Shown: positions 8,617 through 17,689 of the stretch, one piece after another | Layout: each line of letters starts with the position of its first letter | Numbering within the stretch: the first letter of the stretch is position 1 | Position numbers and translations under genes: made by a program | The notes under the pieces: model-generated | Database searches by the model: none | What the model was told of the DNA's origin: nothing | Seen by the model: the letters and a program-made list of their open reading frames with translations, nothing else | NCBI RefSeq assembly: GCF_937893305.1 | Contig: NZ_CALBGN010000012.1 | Coordinates: 184,685 to 248,684 of the forward strand | DNA from: an uncultured Helicobacter sp. | GTDB lineage: Bacteria; Campylobacterota; Campylobacteria; Campylobacterales; Helicobacteraceae | Direction: 5' to 3' | Length of the DNA stretch: 64,000 nucleotides

Positions 8617-9372
8617 CTAAGGCGTGTTTTGTAAATCCAAAGGAGTATTACAAAATGCATTAAGATTTGGCTTATCTTTTAACACAGAAGTTTCACGCTC
8701 TATTTGACACAAAAACTCTAAGATTTTTCTATGTGTTAAGATTCCAATAGAATCCATTTTAGATTCCATTATTTTTAGTCCTAAAAATTCATTTTCTACA
8801 AACAAAGGCATTCCCCTAAGTTTTTCTTTATCTATTTTTGAAAATGCCATAAAGTCCTGAAATGCAGTTTTTTCTCTTAGAAATTGCGACCAATCGTGTT
8901 CTTTAAAATACGAAATCTCCAAGCGTTCATCTAGCGGTAAATCAAGTGGTAACAAAAGAATATTAAAATAATTTTCTTTAAAGCTAAGTCTCCTAAAATT
9001 TGGCTCTGGCAAAACATTACAATAAATATCTGTAAATCGCTCTGCTTCAAGCACAGCTAGATCTAGATTTGTATCAATAGCTAAAATTCTAGCGTGAGAT
9101 AAGCAAGCAATAGGTTCTCCTAGCATTTCAGAGTGATAGATCGTAATATCCTTTGCCTTCTTATTTTCAAATACAACACTTGCGCTTGTTAGCACAAGCC
9201 CATCATTAATGATTAGTCCATAACCTTCATTATATTGCTGCACGCTTTTATTTGGCACATCAAATTCCGCAATCACTTTCACTCCGTATTGTAACCAATC
9301 TGGATATTTCGCATTTGCACAAAGATTTGCACTAAAAAAGACAAAAATTATCCCTAAAATTATCTTTACCAT
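8617..9372 (-). CDS. Trypsin-fold exported protein lacking the catalytic triad
   Basis: The 251-residue product has a signal peptide (about residues 1-21, ending CANA). Its body matches the first barrel of HtrA/trypsin-like proteases: GYGLIINDGLVLTSASVV aligns with the usual GxGxxI...VLTAAHVV, and NLDLAVLE with the Asp strand. The histidine position is S65. The nucleophile region reads KLRGMPLF instead of GNSGGPLF, with R186 where serine belongs. Only D104 of the triad remains. It is probably a non-catalytic binding or scaffold protein in the periplasm. RBS AAAAGGA. Divergent from the cyclophilin gene. Confidence 0.7.
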   Translation of the reverse strand: MVKIILGIIFVFFSANLCANAKYPDWLQYGVKVIAEFDVPNKSVQQYNEGYGLIINDGLVLTSASVVFENKKAKDITIYHSEMLGEPIACLSHARILAIDTNLDLAVLEAERFTDIYCNVLPEPNFRRLSFKENYFNILLLPLDLPLDERLEISYFKEHDWSQFLREKTAFQDFMAFSKIDKEKLRGMPLFVENEFLGLKIMESKMDSIGILTHRKILEFLCQIERETSVLKDKPNLNAFCNTPLDLQNTP

Positions 9373-9408
9373 CGCTATCCTTTTTGGATTTTTTAAACCT
9401 TAAAATAC

Positions 9409-9414
9409 TACAAT
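9409..9414 (+). promoter_or_regulatory. Candidate -10 box TACAAT for the cyclophilin operon
   Basis: TACAAT lies 33 bases before the ATG at 9448 in the short divergent gap 9373-9447. The same gap must hold the promoter of the minus-strand gene. Confidence 0.4.
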
Positions 9415-9447
9415 AAATGCCTTAATTTTACACAAAGGTTTTAAAAT

Positions 9448-9921
9448 ATGGAATTAAAAGCATTTAACTTACCAAAAGAAGAATTAGAGAAACTGCAATA
9501 CGCGCTCATTCAAACAGAAAAAGGTGATATGAAAATCAAACTTTTTCCTAATGAAGCTCCAAATACCGTGGCAAATTTCGCTCACCTAGCACAAAGCGGC
9601 TTTTATAATGGCTTAATTTTTCATCGCGTAATCCCCGGATTTGTTGCACAAGGTGGCTGCCCAGAGGGAAGCGGTAGAGGAGGTCCGGGATATAAAATTG
9701 CTTGCGAGCTAGAAAATAATCCCCACAGACACTTAAAAGGCACATTATCAATGGCACACGCCGGGAGAAATACTGGTGGGAGTCAGTTTTTTATCTGTTT
9801 TGCACCACAACCGCACCTAGATGGCGAACACACGATATTTGGACAAATTGAAGATGAAGAGAGTTTAAAGGTTTTAGATACCATTAAACAAAACGACAAA
9901 ATCCTAAAAATTATTGTTTAG
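9448..9921 (+). CDS. Cyclophilin-type peptidyl-prolyl cis-trans isomerase
   Basis: This enzyme catalyses proline isomerisation during protein folding. The 157-residue protein carries the cyclophilin active-site motif FHRVIPGFVAQGG (R60, F65, Q68) and later NTGGSQFFI and HLDGEHTIFG. There is no signal peptide, so it should be cytoplasmic like PpiB-type enzymes. It overlaps or abuts the DedA gene and is followed by metH on the same strand. Confidence 0.95.
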   Translation: MELKAFNLPKEELEKLQYALIQTEKGDMKIKLFPNEAPNTVANFAHLAQSGFYNGLIFHRVIPGFVAQGGCPEGSGRGGPGYKIACELENNPHRHLKGTLSMAHAGRNTGGSQFFICFAPQPHLDGEHTIFGQIEDEESLKVLDTIKQNDKILKIIV

Positions 9922-9928
9922 GATTGTT

Positions 9929-10486
9929 ATGCAAGAAACAATTGATTTAATTGCAAAATACGGCTATGTCATTTTATTTCTTTACTCACTTGGTGGGGGA
10001 TTTGTTGCCCTTGTTGGCGCAAGTGTATTAAGCTTTGCAGGGAAGATGGACTTAAGTCTTAGCATTATAGTAGCGGTTATTGCAAACTTTTTAGGGGATT
10101 TAATGCTCTTTTATATGGCGCGCTACCAAAAAGTAATGATGCAACCTTACTTTGCAAAACACCGCAGAAAACTTGCATTGGTGCATCTTTTAATGCGTAA
10201 ATATGGCTCAATAATTATTGTGATTAAAAAATACATTTATGGATTAAAAACACTTGTCCCATTAGCAATCGCCCTAACTCCTTACTCTTTAGCAAAATTT
10301 AATCTCTATAACGCCATTGGAGCAGTGATTTGGGGAGTTAGTATAGGACTTTTAGGATATTTTTCAGGTGGAATCCTAATTCAAGGGTTTGAAACATTAG
10401 GAGAATATCCGCTTCTTGCGCCACTTTTTATTCTTGTGTTGCTAGGAGGTTTATGGTTTTGGTTAAAACACGCAACTAAAAAATAA
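9929..10486 (+). CDS. DedA family integral membrane protein
   Basis: DedA/VTT proteins are membrane proteins linked to lipid-carrier flipping and membrane homeostasis. The 185-residue product has several hydrophobic segments and the family pattern GDLMLFYMARY near residue 60, followed by a GLKTLVPLAIAL segment and a C-terminal VIWGVSIGLLGYFSG helix pair. I chose the ATG at 9929, preceded by AGGA at good spacing, over an in-frame TTG at 9914 that lies inside the cyclophilin gene. It is followed 9 bases later by metH. Confidence 0.88.
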   Translation: MQETIDLIAKYGYVILFLYSLGGGFVALVGASVLSFAGKMDLSLSIIVAVIANFLGDLMLFYMARYQKVMMQPYFAKHRRKLALVHLLMRKYGSIIIVIKKYIYGLKTLVPLAIALTPYSLAKFNLYNAIGAVIWGVSIGLLGYFSGGILIQGFETLGEYPLLAPLFILVLLGGLWFWLKHATKK

Positions 10487-10495
10487 GGAATCTAA

Positions 10496-13400
10496 ATGCA
10501 CTCTATTCAAACATTAATCAAAGAGCGTGTGCTAATCTTAGATGGTGCAATGGGAACAGAAATCCAAAAGCACCCCATACAATCTTGGGGAACTAATGCA
10601 AAAGGAGAAAAACTAGATGGCTGCTCAGAAGCCCTTAATCTCTTTGCGCCCGATGTAATTCAAAGCATTCATGCAAGCTACTTGCAAACCGGTGCAAATC
10701 TTTTAAAGACAAACACCTTTGGTGTAATGCCCTGGGTGCTTGCAGAATATGATCTACAAGAACAATGCAAAGAACTTGCAAAAGCTGGAATCACATTAGC
10801 AAAAGAGTGCATTAAAGCACATCAGCCCTTAGACAATCAAAAAGACGCACTTTTTATCGCTGCTTCTTTAGGTCCGGGGACAAAACTACCAAGCCTAGGG
10901 CATATTGATTATGATACAATGTTTCGTGGCTATTGCACCTGCATAGAAGGCTTTAAAGAAGCAGGGACTGATGTGATTTTACTAGAAACCGCACAAGATC
11001 CTTTGCAAATTAAAGCCGCTTTACACGCGTGTGAAGCTATTGCGCCAGAGATTCCAATAATGGTATCAGTTACAATTGAAACCACTGGGACAATGTTAAT
11101 AGGCACAGATATTACGACACTTTTTTATATTTTAGAACCTTTCAATCTCCTTTCTTTAGGAATTAATTGTGGCTTAGGACCAGATTTAGCTCGCAAACAT
11201 TTATTAGATTTAAGTGCTGTGTGTAAGTTTCCCATTTCTATCCATACAAATGCAGGATTACCAGAAAATAGGGGTGGAATCACATATTATCCTATGGATG
11301 CAGAAGAGTTTAGCACGATTGAAAAAAGTTTTTTAGAGATTAATGGAGTGGCATTTTTAGGGGGTTGTTGTGGAACAACACCAGAGCATATTAAACAGCT
11401 TGTGCAAAAAACTACACATTGCAAACCATTACCACCTAAGAGTTCTATAACACCTTGTATTACTTCGCTTTTTGACTACAAAGAATTAAGGCAAAATCCA
11501 GCTCCTCTTCTTATAGGAGAACGCTCCAACGCCACAGGCTCTAAAGCCTTTAGAGAACTATTATTACAAGAAGATTATGAAGGTGCTTTAAGTGTAGGCA
11601 ATACACAAGTTAGAAGCGGTGCACATTGCTTGGATCTTAGCGTTGCTTTTGCAGGACGCAATGAAGAAAAAGATATGCAAAATCTAATCCCGCTTTATGC
11701 AACAAAAATTGCTCTCCCTTTAATGCCTGATTCCACACAGGTTAATGCGCTAGAAATTGCATTAAAACACATCGGTGGGCGTCCAATTATTAACTCCGCG
11801 AATTTAGAAGATGGGATTGAAAAATTTGATAAAGTTGCAAGTTTAGCCAAAAAGTTTGGTGCAGCCCTTGTGTGCTTAACCATTGATGAACAAGGAATGT
11901 GTAAAACTTATGAAAGAAAAATTGAATGCGCCAAAAGAATGATGGAACGCGCCAAAACTATACACAATTTAAGAGAGGAAGATATTATCTTTGATCCACT
12001 TACCTTTACAATAGGAAGTGGCGATGCAGAATATTTTACTGCTGGAATTGAAACACTAAACGCAATTAAAACTTTAAGTGAGATTTTTCCAAAAGCTGGG
12101 ACAACACTTGGGCTTTCTAATATTTCTTTTGGATTAAGCAAAGAAGGAAGAATTTGTTTAAACTCTATTTTTCTGCATTACGCAATTAAAAATGGTTTAA
12201 CTTCAGCGATTGTTAATGTCGCACATATTATCCCTTATGCACGCTTAGAAAAGGAAGACATTAAGGCGTGTGAAGATTTGATTTTTAATCACACACAAAC
12301 TAGTGATCCTTTATATGCCTTCATCAAACATTTTGAAAACAAAGAAGCAATGGAGCTTCAAAATACCGAAGATGATAACGCACTTCCCATAAAAGACAGA
12401 ATCCAAAAATATCTAATCAATGGCGATTTAAATGCTATGCAAAATCTCTTGCCCCTAGCAAAAGATTCCATTGATCCTGAAATCATTATTAATGAAATCT
12501 TAATTGATGCAATGAAGATCGTAGGAGAACGCTTTGGTAATGGAGAGATGCAACTCCCATTTGTTTTGCAAAGTGCAGAAGTAATGAAAAAAAGTGTGGA
12601 TTACCTAAATGCCTTTTTACCTAAAAAACAAAGCACACACAAAACAACAATTGTCATCGGCACAGTTAAAGGAGATGTGCATGATGTGGGTAAAAATCTT
12701 GTGGATATTATCCTAACCAATAATGGCTTTAATGTTATTAACATAGGGATTAAAGCAGAGTTGGAGAAGTTTTTAGAAGTTCTAGAAAGTCAAAAAGTGG
12801 ATTGTATCGGTATGAGTGGGCTTTTAGTTAAATCCACTTTGGTGATGAAAGAAAATCTACAAGAACTTAAAAAACGCGGAATTACAATCCCAGTAATGCT
12901 AGGTGGAGCAGCACTTAATCGCAATTTTGTTGAAGAGTATTGCCGTCCAAATTATGATGGAATCATTTTTTACTGCAAGGACGCTTTTGATAGTGTTGCT
13001 GCAATGCAAATTATTCAAAGTGGAGATTTTAGCGATTTAACACTCCCAAGTGATAAGGCAAGTAAAACACAAGAAAAGCAAGAAAAACAAAAAGAAAGAC
13101 TCGCTAAAAAACTTGAAAAAAGCTTACAAAAAGATTCCACTCCAAAACCTACCAAATGCGAGCTAGAGTTTGATTACATCTCACATACTCCACCTTTTTT
13201 TGGAGCAACTTCACTAGAACTTACTTTAAGTGATTTAGATTCCGTCTTTAACTACATTGATAAAGATTTGCTTTTTAAGCATCGTTGGGGATATAGCAAA
13301 CTCAAAAAAGAAGAATATTTAACTTTAAAAGAAAAAACACTAGAACCAACTTTTCAAGCTTTAAAACAAGAATTTATTGAAAAAGAGATATTTAAACCCA

Positions 13401-13942
13401 TTGTGCTTTATGGATATTTTCACACACAAACACAGGAACCTAAAAATCTAGAAGATGGACTAATTTTAAATTTAAGTGCAAATACGAATTTTAACAATAT
13501 GGAATCTTTTTTGTTCCCACGCAGCAGCAAAAAACCCTATTTATGCCTAAGCGATTATTTCAATCCAAAGGGCGACATTTGCGCTTTACATTTAGTTTCT
13601 AGCGGACACAACTTTGCACCTTATGAAGAAACCCTTTATAAAAACGGAGAGTATCATAAATACTATTTAGCCCACGCCTTAGGGATGGACCTAGCAGAAG
13701 CTTTAGCGGATTTTATCCACGCAAAAGTGCGTAAAGAACTAAGTTTGGATTCTAAATGCGGACAACGCTACTCCTTTGGCTACCCTGCTTGTCCGGATTT
13801 ATCTCTAAGCAAGGGACTTTTTAATCTTTTAAAGCCAGAGTCTTTTGGTATCACACTTAGTCAAACCTACCAAATGACCCCAGAAGCAACGACTTCAGCA
13901 CTCATTGTGCCTTATAAAGATGCAAAATATTTTGCAATTTAG
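10496..13942 (+). CDS. metH: Cobalamin-dependent methionine synthase
   Basis: MetH methylates homocysteine to methionine using methyl-tetrahydrofolate and B12. The 1148-residue protein has all four modules: a homocysteine barrel with zinc ligands in NCG and GGCCGTTPEH (about 1-310); a pterin-binding barrel (about 325-610); a cap plus B12 domain with VKGDVHDVGKNL carrying the cobalt-ligating DxHxxG (about 640-870); and the reactivation domain ending with GYPACPD (about 900-1148). It is slightly shorter than the E. coli enzyme (1227). RBS AAGGAA. It converges on and overlaps the next gene by four bases. Confidence 0.97.
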   Translation: MHSIQTLIKERVLILDGAMGTEIQKHPIQSWGTNAKGEKLDGCSEALNLFAPDVIQSIHASYLQTGANLLKTNTFGVMPWVLAEYDLQEQCKELAKAGITLAKECIKAHQPLDNQKDALFIAASLGPGTKLPSLGHIDYDTMFRGYCTCIEGFKEAGTDVILLETAQDPLQIKAALHACEAIAPEIPIMVSVTIETTGTMLIGTDITTLFYILEPFNLLSLGINCGLGPDLARKHLLDLSAVCKFPISIHTNAGLPENRGGITYYPMDAEEFSTIEKSFLEINGVAFLGGCCGTTPEHIKQLVQKTTHCKPLPPKSSITPCITSLFDYKELRQNPAPLLIGERSNATGSKAFRELLLQEDYEGALSVGNTQVRSGAHCLDLSVAFAGRNEEKDMQNLIPLYATKIALPLMPDSTQVNALEIALKHIGGRPIINSANLEDGIEKFDKVASLAKKFGAALVCLTIDEQGMCKTYERKIECAKRMMERAKTIHNLREEDIIFDPLTFTIGSGDAEYFTAGIETLNAIKTLSEIFPKAGTTLGLSNISFGLSKEGRICLNSIFLHYAIKNGLTSAIVNVAHIIPYARLEKEDIKACEDLIFNHTQTSDPLYAFIKHFENKEAMELQNTEDDNALPIKDRIQKYLINGDLNAMQNLLPLAKDSIDPEIIINEILIDAMKIVGERFGNGEMQLPFVLQSAEVMKKSVDYLNAFLPKKQSTHKTTIVIGTVKGDVHDVGKNLVDIILTNNGFNVINIGIKAELEKFLEVLESQKVDCIGMSGLLVKSTLVMKENLQELKKRGITIPVMLGGAALNRNFVEEYCRPNYDGIIFYCKDAFDSVAAMQIIQSGDFSDLTLPSDKASKTQEKQEKQKERLAKKLEKSLQKDSTPKPTKCELEFDYISHTPPFFGATSLELTLSDLDSVFNYIDKDLLFKHRWGYSKLKKEEYLTLKEKTLEPTFQALKQEFIEKEIFKPIVLYGYFHTQTQEPKNLEDGLILNLSANTNFNNMESFLFPRSSKKPYLCLSDYFNPKGDICALHLVSSGHNFAPYEETLYKNGEYHKYYLAHALGMDLAEALADFIHAKVRKELSLDSKCGQRYSFGYPACPDLSLSKGLFNLLKPESFGITLSQTYQMTPEATTSALIVPYKDAKYFAI

Positions 13943-14502
13943 CCAAAGATCCCTTTAAGCGAACTAGGATCAAAGTTTTCAAAATCAAAACTTTGTCCAT
14001 TAGGTGCGCTAAATGGCAGACTTGCTTTTTCAATTAATCCACTAATTTGTCCCATTTTATCACTAATTTCTTGATGTTTATTTGCAAGATTTTCTCCCAA
14101 ATCGCCTTGCATTTGACTAGGGAGTGGCAAAGATAATGATACACTCTCTCCTGCTAAAGAAATTGTAAGCTCTTTTCCAAAGAGAGCCTCTCCTTTAAAC
14201 TGTGCCGCTTTTGCGCTTGCATCAAGCGCATTTAAATCACTTCCACTGCTTTTTATTTGATTACTAAGAGCATTTAGTGTAATATCAGCAATCTGCATTG
14301 CACCTACCATCTCATTTGCTCCTTTAACACCATCAGTAAATTTACGAATTTCTAAGGCATTTTGAGAAAGATTAGGAAGCTCCTGCGTTTCTTTTAGAGA
14401 AACAATCTGCTCTTCTTTTGCTTGAGATTCCACATTTGCAGCTATTTGTGGTTTTTGATAAACATTCCCCAATCCATAGGGATTTATTGTTGAAATCATC
14501 AT
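13939..14502 (-). CDS. Probable flagellum-associated protein under sigma-54 control
   Basis: The 187-residue protein has no signal peptide and is Ser/Gln/Asn/Ala-rich. Its N-terminus (MISTINPYGLG) and helical body (EIRKFTDGVKGANEMVGAMQ, then ITLNALSNQI) look like a flagellin- or hook-associated type-III-exported protein. I do not recognise a named family. A sigma-54-type promoter with exact GG-N10-GC spacing lies 29-42 bases upstream, placing it with the RpoN/FlgR flagellar regulon. Two ATGs in tandem follow the AAGGAG; the second (14499) has the better spacing. Confidence 0.7.
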   Translation of the reverse strand: MMISTINPYGLGNVYQKPQIAANVESQAKEEQIVSLKETQELPNLSQNALEIRKFTDGVKGANEMVGAMQIADITLNALSNQIKSSGSDLNALDASAKAAQFKGEALFGKELTISLAGESVSLSLPLPSQMQGDLGENLANKHQEISDKMGQISGLIEKASLPFSAPNGQSFDFENFDPSSLKGIFG

Positions 14503-14528
14503 AACTCCTTTAAAGTTTTCTAGGGATT

Positions 14529-14546
14529 AAGCATTTATTATTCCAC
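14529..14546 (-). promoter_or_regulatory. Sigma-54 (RpoN) promoter
   Basis: The minus strand reads GTGGAATAATAAATGCTTA. The GG (14544-14543) and GC (14532-14531) elements are separated by exactly ten bases, matching the Helicobacter/Campylobacter RpoN consensus. The predicted start near 14519 leaves a short leader containing the AAGGAG of the 13939-14502 gene. Confidence 0.7.
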
Positions 14547-14609
14547 TTTTAAACTCTAAAAGAATTCTCTATCAATCTATTTCAAATTTACTTGCACACT
14601 TTCTTTACA

Positions 14610-14714
14610 CTACACTTCTCTACTTTCAATCTCATTAATATTTAAACGCACAAACTTATAGCATAAAAAAATTACTAGAGGCCACAATAAAATCAATAGA
14701 ATTGTATAAATCAT
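14610..14714 (-). CDS. 34-residue CydX-like membrane peptide
   Basis: An ATG at 14714, with TAAGGAG five bases upstream and 9 bases after the cydB stop, opens a 34-codon frame ending TAG at 14610. The peptide MIYTILLILLWPLVIFLCYK plus a short hydrophilic tail forms one membrane helix. Position and topology match the CydX/CydS accessory subunits that stabilise cytochrome bd oxidases, although sequence identity with E. coli CydX is not obvious. It is probably the last gene of the DUF4492-cydA-cydB operon. Confidence 0.65.
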   Translation of the reverse strand: MIYTILLILLWPLVIFLCYKFVRLNINEIESREV

Positions 14715-14723
14715 AAAATCTCC

Positions 14724-15839
14724 TTAATAAGAATGATCATCTAAATCATTAGTTGAGAGCTTTTTAGAATCCATAACTCTCCACACATACACAATATATC
14801 CAAGTACAAAAGGTACAAGCAAACTCACATAACCCATTACACTAAGCGTGTAATAACTTGAACTTGCATTAGAAATTGTTAAAGAGCTTTGTAAATCTGA
14901 AGTTGAAGGATAAAATGCGCTATTTCCCAAACCTACATTTAAAAAAACTGCCATTACTGCTAACACCACACCAACACCTAGCAAAAAGATTCCTTTTGTG
15001 CATTTTAAACTTCCATAAATTCCACCAAGCACTAACACAACACCCACAAGTAATAAGACTAATAACACAGAATTATCTAAAAAATTTTGTAAATACACAT
15101 AAGGTTGCAAGCTCACAATACCACTACTATCTGCAAAAAATCCATCTTTCAAACAAATCCAAACAAGAAATCCCAAAAAGAAAGGTAAAAATAAAAGTGT
15201 ATTAATCACTATATCTTTTCTTGCTTTTTCCACAATTTGTGCATTGTCAATAGCATTTATAAAATAACTCTCTGCCAAGATTCTACTTAAAAAAACAAGC
15301 GCAATTCCTAAAAGATAGTTAAAGGGATTCGCAAGTTGCTCTAATCCTCTAAAAGCACCCTTCCACTCCACAAAACGATTTTCATCTAACACAAACTCTG
15401 AACCTGCAAAAAATGTGCTAACTGCCACACCAATTAAAAACACACCTAAGATTCCATTAATCTTTAAAAACATTTCATAGGTTTTACTGCCTAAGAAATT
15501 ACCCTCTTTTTTTCTGTATTCATAACTCACAGCTTGTAAAATAAAACAAAACAAAATTATAAGCCATACCCAATAAGCCCCACCAAAACTTGTGCTATAA
15601 AACAATGGAAATGCTGCAAATGCCGCTCCTCCAAATAGCACAAGCGTTGTGAAACCAAGCTCCCATTTTCGTCCTAAACAATTAATTAAAAGCGTTTTTT
15701 CTTCTTCGTTACTTGAGAGTCTATCTATCAACCCTTGACCACCTTGCACAAAAAACATAAACACAAGCAATCCACCAAGTAAGCTTAGGACAATCCACCA
15801 ATACACTTGCAAACTAGCGTGTTCTAATCCAAAAAACAT
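14724..15839 (-). CDS. cydB: Cytochrome bd (cyanide-insensitive type) oxidase subunit II
   Basis: CydB pairs with CydA in the inner-membrane quinol oxidase that reduces O2 at high affinity. The 371-residue protein has about eight to nine hydrophobic segments and the CydB-type N-terminus LEHASLQVYWWIVLSLLGG. I start it at 15839 because GGAG precedes this ATG. The longer frame up to 15980 lies inside cydA. It starts 10 bases after the cydA stop and is followed by the CydX-like ORF. Confidence 0.94.
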   Translation of the reverse strand: MFFGLEHASLQVYWWIVLSLLGGLLVFMFFVQGGQGLIDRLSSNEEEKTLLINCLGRKWELGFTTLVLFGGAAFAAFPLFYSTSFGGAYWVWLIILFCFILQAVSYEYRKKEGNFLGSKTYEMFLKINGILGVFLIGVAVSTFFAGSEFVLDENRFVEWKGAFRGLEQLANPFNYLLGIALVFLSRILAESYFINAIDNAQIVEKARKDIVINTLLFLPFFLGFLVWICLKDGFFADSSGIVSLQPYVYLQNFLDNSVLLVLLLVGVVLVLGGIYGSLKCTKGIFLLGVGVVLAVMAVFLNVGLGNSAFYPSTSDLQSSLTISNASSSYYTLSVMGYVSLLVPFVLGYIVYVWRVMDSKKLSTNDLDDHSY

Positions 15840-15849
15840 TAATTCTCCT

Positions 15850-17367
15850 TTAGTGCAAAAAGCCCTTTTTGATTTGTTTTGCCATAATCCCAAGCTCTGC
15901 AATAAGCAAAGCGGTAAAAAGCACAAGAAAGATAAAAAATGAAATCTGCACATCAAGATGTGAAAGTTTCGTTGCTGCAATATGCACAGGCATTAAATCC
16001 TGAATCGCCCAAGGCTGCCTACCAACCTCTGCTACAATCCATCCTGCTTCTGCTGCAATATAGCCTAGCGGAATTGCAATCACACAAAGCCAAAGAATCT
16101 TTCTAAATTTTTCTATATGATTTGCCATTGCAAGATACAACACTATAATAAATAAGATAAAGAAAAAGCTCCCAAGTGCTACCATTAAATGAAAGCTATA
16201 AAAAGTCAAAGCAATAGGTGGCACAGCTTGCTCTTTATCTTTTAAATATCCATATCCAAAATTGTGCATATTTGCTTGTAAAATCTCACGCGATTCTTGC
16301 ATTAAATCCGTGTTATTTTCTGCCTTAGCAGCCTTATAGTCCTTTAGAGCCTGCACAGCTAATTGCCCACTTTGAATCCTAGCATCCATAGGTGGAATCC
16401 CTTTTGCTTCATTGCCAAAAAGCAAATCATCAATCCCTGCAATAAAACCATCACTATCTCTTTGCCCCAAAATTGAAAGTGCGTAAGGAATCGTAAAATC
16501 AAACAAAAACACATTCTCTTCATCTCCGGGTTTTTTATTTGGATTTAAGATTCCAAATGCCACAAGTCCTGCTCTGTGCTCCCCTTCATAAATTCCCTCC
16601 ATTGCTGCTAACTTCATTGGTTGCTTTTGTGCAACTTGATACGCACTCTCATCGCCACTAAAAAACAAGAAAATAGAAGTCAAAAGGCCAAAAGAAGCTC
16701 CCACAATTAAACTCTTCTTTGCTGCAATAATATGCCTACCCTTTAGCAAATACCAAGCACTAATTCCCATTACAAAAAGCGAAGAAATCACATATCCACT
16801 AGCCACTGTGTGTAAAAACTTAGAAACCGCCACTGGAGAGAGTGCCACATCTAAAAAGCTTGTCATTTCATTTCTAGCGGTATCTGGATTAAACATCGTT
16901 CCTACTGGATATTGCATCCAACCATTTGCAACCAAAATCCAAAACGCGCTTAAATTACTTCCAATTGCTACAAGCCAAGTAGAAATCAAGTGAAATCTTT
17001 TTGAGACACGATTCCAACCAAAAAACATCACAGCAAAAAAAGTCGCTTCCAAGAAAAAGGCTAAAATCCCTTCAACTGCCAAAGGTGCGCCAAAAATATC
17101 ACCTACAAACCAACTATAATTTGCCCAATTTGTGCCAAATTCAAACTCCATTATAATGCCTGTTGCCACACCAATGGCAAAGTTGATCCCAAAAAGCGTC
17201 AGCCAAAATTTCGTAATTTTTTTCCACTCTTCCTTGCCAGTTTTTACATAAATGCTTTCCATAATCGCAATAATAAAAGACAGCCCAAGCGTTAAAGGCA
17301 CAAACAAGAAATGATAAATCGCAGTTAGCGCAAACTGCGCCCTGCTCCAATCCACACTTAATTCCAT
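15850..17367 (-). CDS. cydA: Cytochrome bd (cyanide-insensitive type) oxidase subunit I
   Basis: CydA binds hemes b558, b595 and the oxygen-reducing heme and oxidises quinol. The 505-residue protein has H19 (a heme ligand position) in TAIYHFLFVPLTLGL and the quinol-site loop SAYQVAQKQPMKLAAMEG with the conserved Lys and Glu. The GRQPW signature is near residue 449. The Q-loop is short, typical of the CIO-type enzymes of Campylobacter and Helicobacter. One base separates its upstream end from the DUF4492 stop, so it belongs to the 17575-14610 operon. Confidence 0.96.
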   Translation of the reverse strand: MELSVDWSRAQFALTAIYHFLFVPLTLGLSFIIAIMESIYVKTGKEEWKKITKFWLTLFGINFAIGVATGIIMEFEFGTNWANYSWFVGDIFGAPLAVEGILAFFLEATFFAVMFFGWNRVSKRFHLISTWLVAIGSNLSAFWILVANGWMQYPVGTMFNPDTARNEMTSFLDVALSPVAVSKFLHTVASGYVISSLFVMGISAWYLLKGRHIIAAKKSLIVGASFGLLTSIFLFFSGDESAYQVAQKQPMKLAAMEGIYEGEHRAGLVAFGILNPNKKPGDEENVFLFDFTIPYALSILGQRDSDGFIAGIDDLLFGNEAKGIPPMDARIQSGQLAVQALKDYKAAKAENNTDLMQESREILQANMHNFGYGYLKDKEQAVPPIALTFYSFHLMVALGSFFFILFIIVLYLAMANHIEKFRKILWLCVIAIPLGYIAAEAGWIVAEVGRQPWAIQDLMPVHIAATKLSHLDVQISFFIFLVLFTALLIAELGIMAKQIKKGFLH

Positions 17368-17368
17368 T

Positions 17369-17575
17369 TTATTCCTTTGTAAGATTTTCTAAAACAAAAT
17401 TGCTTTTTGCTTCCTGTGTTTTAAAGCCCCTTAATGAAGTGTCATAAACAAAAACCTTAAGCACTGCAAAAATCACAAAAATTTTAATTAAAATTACAAG
17501 CCATAAAGTTTTACCAAGCTGCATATTACGAAATCCATTAACATACAACCCTAAAACATTTTTAAACAAATCCAT
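17369..17575 (-). CDS. DUF4492 small membrane protein of the cyd operon
   Basis: This 68-residue protein has one clear membrane helix (TLWLVILIKIFVIFAVLKVF) with an amphipathic N-terminus MDLFKNVLGLYVNGFRNM. It matches the DUF4492 proteins found directly ahead of cioA/cydA in Campylobacter and Helicobacter; their job is unproven but probably concerns oxidase assembly. The ATG at 17575 follows AAGGA; an upstream in-frame GTG at 17596 is less likely. Confidence 0.85.
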   Translation of the reverse strand: MDLFKNVLGLYVNGFRNMQLGKTLWLVILIKIFVIFAVLKVFVYDTSLRGFKTQEAKSNFVLENLTKE

Positions 17576-17615
17576 AGCAATCCTTATAATCACCAAAAAC
17601 TTGGGATTTTAGAGA

Positions 17616-17621
17616 AAAACA
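17616..17621 (-). promoter_or_regulatory. -10 box TAAAAT for the cyd operon
   Basis: The minus strand reads CTCTAAAATCCC 41 bases before the DUF4492 ATG. This is the only good -10 in the gap after dsbI. Confidence 0.45.
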
Positions 17622-17646
17622 ACTTGTTAAATGCTTAAGATAAGAA

Positions 17647-17680
17647 AAAAATTAGTGATTTATTTTTAAATCTAATTTTT
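17647..17680 (-). terminator. AT-rich hairpin after the DsbB-type gene
   Basis: AAAAATTAG (17647-17655) pairs with CTAATTTTT (17672-17680), with an inner ATTTA/TAAAT stem. It lies 10 bases past the stop at 17690 in the reading direction, so it probably terminates the gene upstream of the cyd operon. Confidence 0.5.
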
Positions 17681-17689
17681 AGTTAAATT

